A DNA stretch of 64,000 nucleotides from Rhodanobacter sp. FDAARGOS 1247 (GTDB lineage Bacteria; Pseudomonadota; Gammaproteobacteria; Xanthomonadales; Rhodanobacteraceae), in contig NZ_CP069535.1 in the NCBI RefSeq assembly GCF_016889805.1, positions 3,844,001 to 3,908,000 of the forward strand, given 5' to 3'. Each line of letters opens with the position of its first letter. Positions within the stretch are counted from its first letter, which is position 1. Position numbers and translations under genes: made by a program. The notes below the pieces were generated by a model that ran no database searches, had not been told where the DNA came from, and worked only from the letters and a program-made list of their open reading frames with translations. Positions 19,758-26,292 of this stretch are shown one piece after another.

Positions 19758-20636
19758 TTATTCCTGATGGTTGGCGGCCGGCGCCTTGAGCACCGGGCCG
19801 CTGTCGTCGTGTGCCGGCGTCGGCGCCGCCACCTCGATGTCTTCGACCGGCACCGCCGCCACGCTCCGCGGCAGCCCGCGCTCGCGCCGGATCACTTCGC
19901 CGGCCAGGCCGATGTAGGCGATCGCGCCGCGCGAGCTGCGATCGTACAGATGGATCGGCTGGCCGTGGCTGGGCGCCTCGGCCAGGCGCACGTTGCGGGG
20001 GATGATCGAACGCAGCACCTTGTCGCCGAAATGCTGGGTGAGCTGGGCCGACACCTCGTTGCCGAGGTTGTTGCGCACGTCGTACATGGTGCGCAGCAAG
20101 CCTTCGATCTCCAGCTTCGGGTTCAGCCGGTGGCGCACCGCCTTGACCGTGTCGAGCAGGCTGGAGAGCCCTTCCAGCGCGAAATATTCGCATTGCACCG
20201 GGATCAGCACGCCGTCGGCGGCGGTCAGCGCATTCAGGGTCAGCAGGTTCAGCGAGGGCGGGCAGTCGATCAGGATGGTGTGGTAGTTGTCCGTCACCGT
20301 GGCCAGCAGTTCCTTCAGCCGATGCTCGCGGGCCAGCGCATCCATCAGCTTCAGCTCGGCGGCGGTGAGGTCGCCATTGCCCGGCAGCAGGTCGTAATGC
20401 GCATCGGTGGACACGATCGCGGCGGCCAGCGGCACTTCCTCCAGCAGCACCTCGCACCCGCTGGCCTGGATGTCGCGCTTGTTGACGCCCGAGGCCATGG
20501 TGGCATTGCCCTGCGGATCGAGATCGATCAGCAATACCTTGCGCTTCGCCGCGGCCAGCGCCGCGGCGAGGTTGACGGCCGTGGTGGTCTTGCCGACACC
20601 GCCTTTCTGGTTGGCGACAGCGATGATGCGGGCCAT
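19758..20636 (-). CDS. parA: Chromosome partitioning ATPase ParA (Soj)
   Basis: Walker-type ATPase that forms the gradient pulling ParB-parS complexes. It is 292 residues with the deviant Walker A KGGVGKTTTAVNL near the N-terminus, the Walker A' LIDLDPQGNAT, and DCPPSLNLLTLNAL as Walker B. A C-terminal extension of about 30 residues (EDIEVAAPTPAHDDSGPVL) is acidic and proline-rich. In many gammaproteobacteria rsmG lies directly upstream; here an ABC ATPase and a beta-glucosidase gene lie between them (rsmG at 23479). Confidence 0.96.
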   Translation of the reverse strand: MARIIAVANQKGGVGKTTTAVNLAAALAAAKRKVLLIDLDPQGNATMASGVNKRDIQASGCEVLLEEVPLAAAIVSTDAHYDLLPGNGDLTAAELKLMDALAREHRLKELLATVTDNYHTILIDCPPSLNLLTLNALTAADGVLIPVQCEYFALEGLSSLLDTVKAVRHRLNPKLEIEGLLRTMYDVRNNLGNEVSAQLTQHFGDKVLRSIIPRNVRLAEAPSHGQPIHLYDRSSRGAIAYIGLAGEVIRRERGLPRSVAAVPVEDIEVAAPTPAHDDSGPVLKAPAANHQE

Positions 20637-20714
20637 GGATGGATAGCTACCGTTCGCGAAGGACGGCTAGATTAGCATTGCCGCCGCGGCTTGCCTGCCC
20701 GGCCGGCGCCTGGC

Positions 20715-21806
20715 TCACGCCACGATGCGCCCGCCGCTGTCCGCATCGAACAGGTGCAGCCGCTCGTTCGCCAGGCCCAATGGCACTGCGTTGCCGGGCT
20801 TGGGCAGGGCTCGCGGCGCCACGCGGGAGACCAGCGGCTGGCTGCCGTAGCGCAGGTTGAGGAAGACCTCGTTGCCGACCGGCTCGACCACTTCGAGCTG
20901 CGCGGTGAGGGCGGCCGCGCCGGACGGCTGCGGCTGCAGGTCCTCCGGGCGGACGCCCAGCACCACCGCACGATCGCGCCACAGCTCCCACGCGGACGCC
21001 TGCGGCGGTTCGCCCAGTGCGATGTCGCCCTGACCGGTGACCAGCTTCCAGCCGTCCTGCCGCTGCAGGGTGCCGTGCAGCAGGTTCATCGCCGGGCTGC
21101 CCACGAAGCCGGCCACGAACAGGTTGGCCGGCTTGTCATACAGGTTCATCGGCGTGTCGATCTGCTGGATCACCCCGCCATCGAGCACCACGATGCGCTG
21201 GCCCAGGGTCATCGCCTCGATCTGGTCGTGGGTGACGTAGACCATGGTGGCCTTGAGCTGCCGATGCAGCCGGGCGATCTCCACCCGCATCGACAGGCGC
21301 AGCTTCGCGTCGAGGTTGGACAGCGGCTCGTCCAGCAGGAACACTTTGGGATCGCGCACCAGCGCCCGGCCCAGCGCCACGCGCTGGCGCTGGCCGCCGG
21401 ACAGCGCGCCGGGGCGCGAGGCCAGCCGGCTTTCCAGCTCCAGCGTCTTCGCCGCGGCCGCCACGCGGCCGTCGATGTCGGCCTGCCTGTGGCCGCGCAG
21501 TTTCAGGCCGAAGCCCAGGTTCTCGGCCACCGTCATGTGCGGATACAGCGCGTAGTTCTGGAACACCATCGCGATGTCGCGATCCTTGGGCGCGACGTCG
21601 TTGACCACGCGGCCGTCGATCGCCAGGGTGCCGTCGCTGATCGTTTCCAGGCCGGCGATCATCCTGAGCAGGGTGGTCTTGCCGCAGCCGGACGGCCCCA
21701 CCAGCACCAGCAGTTCGCCGTCGGCGATCTCGAAACTGGCGCCCGCCACGCCGACGTGGCCGTTGGGGTAGACCTTGCGCAACTGATCCAGTTGTACGGC
21801 GGCCAT
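20715..21806 (-). CDS. Sugar ABC transporter ATPase (MsmK/UgpC/MalK type)
   Basis: Cytoplasmic ATPase that powers CUT1-type sugar importers. It has 363 residues: Walker A GPSGCGKTT, Q-loop FQNYALYPHMTV, signature LSGGQRQRVALGRAL, Walker B VFLLDEPLSNLD, H-loop VYVTHDQIEAM, then the C-terminal OB/TOBE regulatory domain ending HLFDADSGGRIVA. The start at 21806 has GGAG six bases upstream; an ATG at 21812 directly abuts that site. The binding protein and permeases encoded at 30719-33737 have no ATPase of their own, so this is their probable partner. A LacI-type operator covers its likely promoter. Confidence 0.92.
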   Translation of the reverse strand: MAAVQLDQLRKVYPNGHVGVAGASFEIADGELLVLVGPSGCGKTTLLRMIAGLETISDGTLAIDGRVVNDVAPKDRDIAMVFQNYALYPHMTVAENLGFGLKLRGHRQADIDGRVAAAAKTLELESRLASRPGALSGGQRQRVALGRALVRDPKVFLLDEPLSNLDAKLRLSMRVEIARLHRQLKATMVYVTHDQIEAMTLGQRIVVLDGGVIQQIDTPMNLYDKPANLFVAGFVGSPAMNLLHGTLQRQDGWKLVTGQGDIALGEPPQASAWELWRDRAVVLGVRPEDLQPQPSGAAALTAQLEVVEPVGNEVFLNLRYGSQPLVSRVAPRALPKPGNAVPLGLANERLHLFDADSGGRIVA

Positions 21807-21886
21807 CGGCATCTCCGGTGCGGGTGGCCACGATGGCCGTCCCGCCGAAGCATGCGCTGGTCTGCACATCGGCGGGGCATTGGGCT

Positions 21887-21914
21887 ATTCTGCCCATGTA
21901 ATCGTTTACATCAA
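21887..21914 (-). promoter_or_regulatory. Probable ATPase-gene promoter overlapped by operator
   Basis: On the minus strand TTGATG (21914-21909) and CAGAAT (21892-21887) are separated by 16 bases, and the LacI-type palindrome at 21896-21911 covers the -35 edge and the spacer. Binding there would block RNA polymerase. Deduced from sequence only. Confidence 0.45.
21896..21911. promoter_or_regulatory. LacI-family operator between ATPase and GH1 genes
   Basis: ATGTAATCGTTTACAT is a 16-base palindrome with one mismatch pair and a central CG, the usual LacI/GalR-family operator shape (TGTAAACGTTTACA). It lies in the 131-base divergent region, 27 bases before the GH1 start, so one site could control both genes. 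A related site precedes the LacI-family gene at 25064. Confidence 0.75.
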
Positions 21915-21937
21915 GCACTTTGATTGCAGGAACCCCG

Positions 21938-23293
21938 ATGACACGCCCCAGTTTCCGCTTTCCCGACGGCTTCCACTGGGGTGCCGCCACGTCGGCCTAC
22001 CAGATCGAGGGTTCGCCGCTGGCCGATGGCGCCGGCCCCAGCATCTGGCAGCGCTTCGCCCACACGCCGGGGATGATGGTGAACGGCGACACCGGCGACG
22101 TCGCCTGCGACCACTACCGCCGCTACAAGGGCGACGTGCAGCTGATGAAGGCGCTGGGCCTCAAGGGCTACCGCTTCAGCATCAACTGGGCGCGGGTGCT
22201 GCCCGAGGGCACCGGCCGGGTCAATCCGCAGGGACTGGATTTCTACTCGAGGCTGGTCGACGAACTGCTGGAGAACGGCATCGTGCCGAACGCCACGCTG
22301 TTCCACTGGGACCTGCCGGCGGCGCTGGACGACCGCGGCGGCTGGCTCAACCGCGACATCGCGCACTGGTTCGCCGAGTACGCCGAAGTGATGTTCAAGG
22401 CGCTGGACGACCGCGTGCCGCGCTGGGCCACGCTCAACGAACCCTGGGTGGTCACCGACGGCGGCTACCTGCACGGTGCACTGGCACCGGGCCATCGCAG
22501 CAAGTACGAGGCGCCGATCGCCACGCACAACCTGATGCGCGCCAGCGGCGCCGGCATCCAGGCCTATCGCGCCCATGGCAGGCACGAGATCGGCGTGGTG
22601 TTCAACATCGAGCCGAAGTACCCGCACAGCGACAACGCCGAGGATCTGGCCGCCACCCGCCGCGCGCATGCCTACATGAACGAGCAGTTCGCCGACCCCG
22701 CCCTGCTGGGCCGTTATCCGCCCGAGCTGAAGGAGATCTTCGGCGACGCGTGGCCGGACTTCCCCGAAGACGATTTCAAGCTGACGAACCAGAAGGTCGA
22801 CTTCGTCGGCATCAACTACTACACCCGCGCCGTGGTGAAGCACGATGCGAACGCCTACCCGCTGAAGGCGGTGCCGGTGCGCCAGCCTAACAAGACCTAT
22901 ACCGAGACCGGCTGGGAGGTGTTCGAGCAGGGCCTGACCGACACGCTGACCTGGTTCAAGGATCGCTACGGCGACATCCCGCTGTACATCACCGAGAACG
23001 GTTCCGCGTTCTACGATCCGCCGGTGGCCGAGAACGGCGAGCTGGACGACCCGCTGCGCACGAACTACCTGCGCAAGCACCTCAAGGCGCTGCACAAGGC
23101 GATCGGGGCCGGGGTGAACCTCAAGGGCTATTACGCGTGGTCACTGCTGGACAACCTCGAATGGTCGCTGGGTTTCTCCAAGCGCTTCGGGCTCTACCAC
23201 GTCGACTTCGCCACCCAGCAGCGCACGCCCAAGGCCACCGCGAAACTGTATGCCCGGGTGATCGAGAGCAACGGCGCCGTGCTGGACGACTGA
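21938..23293 (+). CDS. GH1 beta-glucosidase
   Basis: Retaining glycoside hydrolase that releases glucose from the non-reducing end of beta-linked oligosaccharides. It has 451 residues and no signal peptide, hence cytoplasmic. It shows the GH1 N-terminal signature FPDGFHWGAATSAYQIEGSP, acid/base Glu in ATLNEPW and the nucleophile Glu in YITENGSAF, then WSLLDNLEWSLGFSKRFGL binding the glycone. The start ATG at 21938 follows TGCAGGAAC. Divergent from the sugar ATPase with a shared operator, consistent with hydrolysis of imported oligosaccharides. GH1 sequence does not fix the linkage. Confidence 0.95.
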   Translation: MTRPSFRFPDGFHWGAATSAYQIEGSPLADGAGPSIWQRFAHTPGMMVNGDTGDVACDHYRRYKGDVQLMKALGLKGYRFSINWARVLPEGTGRVNPQGLDFYSRLVDELLENGIVPNATLFHWDLPAALDDRGGWLNRDIAHWFAEYAEVMFKALDDRVPRWATLNEPWVVTDGGYLHGALAPGHRSKYEAPIATHNLMRASGAGIQAYRAHGRHEIGVVFNIEPKYPHSDNAEDLAATRRAHAYMNEQFADPALLGRYPPELKEIFGDAWPDFPEDDFKLTNQKVDFVGINYYTRAVVKHDANAYPLKAVPVRQPNKTYTETGWEVFEQGLTDTLTWFKDRYGDIPLYITENGSAFYDPPVAENGELDDPLRTNYLRKHLKALHKAIGAGVNLKGYYAWSLLDNLEWSLGFSKRFGLYHVDFATQQRTPKATAKLYARVIESNGAVLDD

Positions 23294-23310
23294 CCCATCG
23301 GAAGCTTTTG

Positions 23311-23447
23311 CTTCCCCTGCCCCGCAGGGGAAGCTGCCCGAAGGGCTGATGGGGTAGTGCTTTTGCTTTTCGCTGCTCGGAGCGTGGCTGCGCCGCGCGC
23401 ACCCCCATCCGCCCTTCGGGCACCTTCCCCCACATGCGGGGAAAGGG
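23311..23447. repeat. Long inverted repeat beyond the GH1 gene
   Basis: Left arm 23311-23354 and right arm 23403-23447 are imperfect reverse complements. The inner 25 bases (around GCCCGAAGGGC) match with two differences. Each arm also contains its own hairpin (CCCCTGCCCCGCAGGGG and CCTTCCCCCACATGCGGGG). The spacer is about 48 bases and has no gene. It separates the convergent GH1 and rsmG genes and belongs with the other G-rich palindromes of the window. Confidence 0.75.
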
Positions 23448-23478
23448 ATCAGCGGACTGGTCGCGGAGGTGGTTTCGG

Positions 23479-24111
23479 TTAGGCGCCGCGGGCCAGCACC
23501 AGCAGGTGGCGTTCGGCCGGCAGGCCCGGCACCGTCAACTCGTGCGTGCTGCGCAGCGCGAAGCCCGGCGGAATGCCCGGCAGCTCGTCATCCGGCCGCT
23601 TGCCTTTCATCGCCAGCCAGATTCCGTCCGGGGCCAGCAGATGACCACCCCAGCCCAGCATGTCGGCGAGGCTGGCAAACGCCCGGGCGGTGACGCAGTC
23701 GAACCGGCCTTCGACGTCTTCCACCCGCGACTGTTCGGCACGAACCCCTTCCAGTTTCAGCGAACGGATCGCCTCGCGCAGGAAGCGCACCTTCTTGCCG
23801 TTCGAATCCACCAGCAGGATCTGCCGACCGGGCGCGGCAATCGCCAGCACGATGCCGGGCAGGCCAGGACCGGTGCCGAGATCGGCCAGGGTCTGGCCCT
23901 GCACGTACGGCAGGATCGCCAGCGAATCGAGCAGGTGACGGGTGATCATCTCGTCCGGATCGCGCACCGCGGTGAGGTTGTACGCCGCGTTCCAGCGCTG
24001 CAGCAGGGCCTGGTAATCGAGCAGGCGCGGCACCGCCTCGGACGGCAACGACAGGCCAAGCGTGGCGATGCCTTGTTCGAGTCGTGCCTGCAGGGCGTCG
24101 CGGCTGGTCAT
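23479..24111 (-). CDS. rsmG: 16S rRNA (guanine527-N7)-methyltransferase RsmG (GidB)
   Basis: Methylates G527 of 16S rRNA using S-adenosylmethionine. It has 210 residues, the usual length. RWNAAYNLTAVRDPDEMITRHLLDSL precedes the SAM-binding ADLGTGPGLPGIVLAI, followed by LVDSNGKKVRFLREA and the conserved RAFASLADML region. The start at 24111 gives the family's normal N-terminus; an upstream in-frame start at 24177 would add an alanine-rich leader overlapping the terminator region. Usually next to parA; here the carbohydrate genes lie between. Confidence 0.95.
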   Translation of the reverse strand: MTSRDALQARLEQGIATLGLSLPSEAVPRLLDYQALLQRWNAAYNLTAVRDPDEMITRHLLDSLAILPYVQGQTLADLGTGPGLPGIVLAIAAPGRQILLVDSNGKKVRFLREAIRSLKLEGVRAEQSRVEDVEGRFDCVTARAFASLADMLGWGGHLLAPDGIWLAMKGKRPDDELPGIPPGFALRSTHELTVPGLPAERHLLVLARGA

Positions 24112-24175
24112 CGGTTCACTCGTCACATGGGGCCGCAAAGTATCGGCGGCCGCTGCCGCGCTTGCCAGCCCCGCC

Positions 24176-24202
24176 AAAAAGAAAAACCCGCCGTAGCGGG
24201 TT
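24176..24202 (-). terminator. Rho-independent terminator of the SPFH-like gene
   Basis: On the minus strand AACCCGC-TACG-GCGGGTT is followed by TTTTCTTTTTGG. It lies 62 bases beyond the stop of the SPFH-like gene and upstream of rsmG, separating the two transcripts. Confidence 0.85.
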
Positions 24203-24263
24203 CAATACCTGCAAATCCCCTGCGGCGCGGGCGTTCTGGGACGCCCTGGCGCGACCCCTTGAT

Positions 24264-24722
24264 TCAGGCGGCGTCCAATTCGACCCGCGTCACCATCATG
24301 CCGCGCTCGCGGAGCGCGCTGTTCAAGGACTGTTTCATCCGGGCGCCAAGGTCGCGCCGATCGGCGCCGGCGGCGACGGGCTCGTTGCGCAGCGCTTCAC
24401 GGGCGCCGCGGCGAATCAGCTGGTCGACCTGCTCGAACACCGCGTCCGCCCGCTCCGGCTCCAGCACCTGCCAGTACACGGTGCCGCGTACCTCGCCGGC
24501 ATCCTCCTGCGACGCATCCAGCCGCAGCGTCTGCCCGGCCAGGTTGATCTTGTGGGCCACCCGGTCGAGCAACGGCAACACCAGATGCGTTCCCTGCTGC
24601 AGTACCCGCACCAGCTTGCCGCGGCGATACAGGCTGTAGACCTGACCGGCCGGCACATGACGCACGGCGCTGGCGATCAGCGCGGTGGAGACAAGCAGCA
24701 AGGTGAGAGCAGCAGTCATCAT
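24264..24722 (-). CDS. Small SPFH/band-7-like membrane protein
   Basis: A 152-residue protein with an N-terminal hydrophobic segment (TAALTLLLVSTALIASAV) followed by a region resembling the start of SPFH/prohibitin domains: VPAGQVYSLYRRGKLVRVLQQGTHLVLPLLDRVAHKINL. It ends in a short helical part with MKQSLNSALRERGMMVTRVELD, which recalls the end of the SPFH domain. Typical SPFH proteins are 250-300 residues with a coiled-coil tail, so this is a short form. Role unknown. Two ATG codons in tandem (24722, 24719) are possible starts. Confidence 0.65.
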   Translation of the reverse strand: MMTAALTLLLVSTALIASAVRHVPAGQVYSLYRRGKLVRVLQQGTHLVLPLLDRVAHKINLAGQTLRLDASQEDAGEVRGTVYWQVLEPERADAVFEQVDQLIRRGAREALRNEPVAAGADRRDLGARMKQSLNSALRERGMMVTRVELDAA

Positions 24723-25039
24723 GGTCTTGAAAAACAGCAGGTTGCCTATCGTTTATTGAGTAACCGCGATAACTTGAGGATACAGTTGCCTGAGTCCACA
24801 AAGATTAACCTTCATTTAACGGTGAAACTGAAAATTTAACAAGTGGTCAGGCGAGGGCGGCGAATGACTCCGGTCACAGAACCACCAAGTCACTGAATGC
24901 CATGCCTGAATCGTGCCAAATCAAGGGCTGCTGCAACGCCGCAGCGGGAAACCGGTCGATCCGGGCCCGCGTCAGGGGATCTGCCGGCGACGGCGCGCGG
25001 CGATCGACGGCGACTGCCGCAGCGCAGCAGAGGTATCGT

Positions 25040-25057
25040 TTTACAAGCGCTTTACAA
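25040..25057. promoter_or_regulatory. AAGCGCTT-type LacI-family operator
   Basis: A perfect eight-base palindrome AAGCGCTT (25045-25052) lies within TTTACAAGCGCTTTACAA. LacI-family regulators of glucoside systems commonly recognise AAGCGCTT-centred sites. It also contains a TTTACA -35-like box. It lies 70 bases before the regulator gene. Confidence 0.45.
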
Positions 25058-25063
25058 TCCGCC

Positions 25064-25079
25064 ATGAAAACGTTTACGT
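25064..25079. promoter_or_regulatory. LacI-family operator upstream of its probable regulator gene
   Basis: ATGAAAACGTTTACGT is a 16-base palindrome with a central CG and two mismatched pairs, related to the site at 21896. It lies 43 bases before the LacI-type start, consistent with autoregulation and with co-control of the ATPase/GH1 pair. Confidence 0.6.
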
Positions 25080-25121
25080 TGGCGCCGCAATGCGGTTCCC
25101 TGTTCGCGGATCGGGTCACCA

Positions 25122-26132
25122 ATGCCAGCAGCAACCATCAAAGACGTGGCGCGCGAGGCCGGTGTATCGGTGGCCTCGGTGTCGCGCGCGCTGAACGGCG
25201 GCCGTGGCGTCACCGCCGAAACCTGCCGGCGCATCGTCGAGGCGGCCCAGCGCCTGCGCTACGTGCCGCACGCCGCCGCCCGCATGCTGATCACCCGGCG
25301 CACCAATACGGTGGGCGCCCTGCTGCCCGACCTGTACGGCGAATTCTTTTCCGAGCTGATCCGCGGCATCGACCTGGCGGCGCGGGCGCGCGGCCTGCAC
25401 CTGCTGGTCTCCAGCTCGCACGATGACGCGGAAGCGGCGGCGGCAGCCCTGCGCGCGATGCAGGGGCGGGTCGACGGCCTGCTGCTGATGTCGCCCCACG
25501 CCGATGCTGACTTCCTGCGGCAGAACCTGCCGCAGAATCTTCCCACCGTGCTGATCAACACCCGGCTGTCCGGCACCGACTACTGCGCCCTGTCGGTCGA
25601 CAACGACGGCGGCGCGCGGCTGATGGTCGAACATCTGCTGTCGCTGGGTCGACGGCGCATCGTGTTCATCCAGGGCCCACCGGGCAACCGCGACGCCACC
25701 CAGCGCGAACTCGGCTATCGCGAATCGCTGGCCAGCCATGCACCGGACAGTCCGGTGATGATGCTTCGCGGGGACTTCAGCGAGGAATCCGGCTATCGCG
25801 CCGGCCAGCAGGTGCTGGCGATGCGGCCGCGGCCGGATGCGGTGTTCGCCGCCAACGACATGATGGCGATCGGCTGCCTGGCGGCCCTGCGCGAGGCAGG
25901 CCTGCGCATCCCGCAGGACATCGCCGTGGGCGGCTTCGACGACGTGCCGATGGCGCGCTACGTGACGCCGCCGCTGACCACGATCCAGGTGCACATCGCG
26001 GAACTCGGCGGACAGGCGATGGCCCTGCTGGGCGAGCAACTCGACCACCCGGACGACGTGCGCGCGGGCCACCGGCGCCAGGTCGGCGCCGAGCTGGTGG
26101 TGCGCGCATCCAGCGCCGCACCATCGGGCTGA
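25122..26132 (+). CDS. LacI-family transcriptional regulator
   Basis: A 336-residue repressor. The N-terminal helix-turn-helix is TIKDVAREAGVSVASVSRAL followed by the hinge helix YVPHAAARMLITRRTNTVG, which reads the CG centre of operators. The periplasmic-binding-protein-like sensing domain includes DGLLLMSPH, DNDGGARLMVEHLL and AVGGFDDVPMARYVTPPLTTI. The context of glucan and ABC genes suggests it senses a gluco-oligosaccharide or glucose derivative and represses the locus; two to four operator-like palindromes nearby support this. The ribosome site is weak. Confidence 0.92.
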   Translation: MPAATIKDVAREAGVSVASVSRALNGGRGVTAETCRRIVEAAQRLRYVPHAAARMLITRRTNTVGALLPDLYGEFFSELIRGIDLAARARGLHLLVSSSHDDAEAAAAALRAMQGRVDGLLLMSPHADADFLRQNLPQNLPTVLINTRLSGTDYCALSVDNDGGARLMVEHLLSLGRRRIVFIQGPPGNRDATQRELGYRESLASHAPDSPVMMLRGDFSEESGYRAGQQVLAMRPRPDAVFAANDMMAIGCLAALREAGLRIPQDIAVGGFDDVPMARYVTPPLTTIQVHIAELGGQAMALLGEQLDHPDDVRAGHRRQVGAELVVRASSAAPSG

Positions 26133-26173
26133 AACGCATCGACATACCGGCGCCGGATCGCGCCGGAAGGAAC

Positions 26174-26196
26174 TGCACCGGGCAGCGGTCGGTGCA
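26174..26196 (+). other. Hairpin in the leader between regulator and TonB receptor
   Basis: TGCACCG (26174-26180) and CGGTGCA (26190-26196) pair perfectly around nine bases. It lies 42 bases after the LacI-type stop and about 100 bases before the receptor start. No T-run follows, so it may be an mRNA structure or an operator rather than a terminator. Confidence 0.4.
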
Positions 26197-26292
26197 CTCC
26201 AGGCGGGCCACGGTAGCGGTCCGCAGACAATGGCACGGCAACGACGGAAGAGCGTTCCACCACCTTGCAACGATTACGGGAGAGGGTCAGTC

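Larger units (their letters stand above)
24723..25121. promoter_or_regulatory. 399-base regulatory gap before the LacI-type gene
   Basis: No convincing gene. The left third is AT-rich (about 24740-24840, unusual here) and probably holds the SPFH gene promoter. The right end holds two operator-like palindromes (25045-25052 core and 25064-25079) just upstream of the LacI-family start. An 86-codon minus-strand open frame (24874-25134) shows no domain and is not accepted. Confidence 0.5.

Noticed and set aside
18885..24111. Possible parS site near parAB
   Set aside because: I looked for TGTTTCACGTGAAACA-like sequence and saw none; a computed scan would be needed to be certain.
24874..25134. 86-codon minus-strand frame before the LacI-type gene
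   Set aside because: No domain, no ribosome site, and it covers the operator region and the start of the regulator gene.
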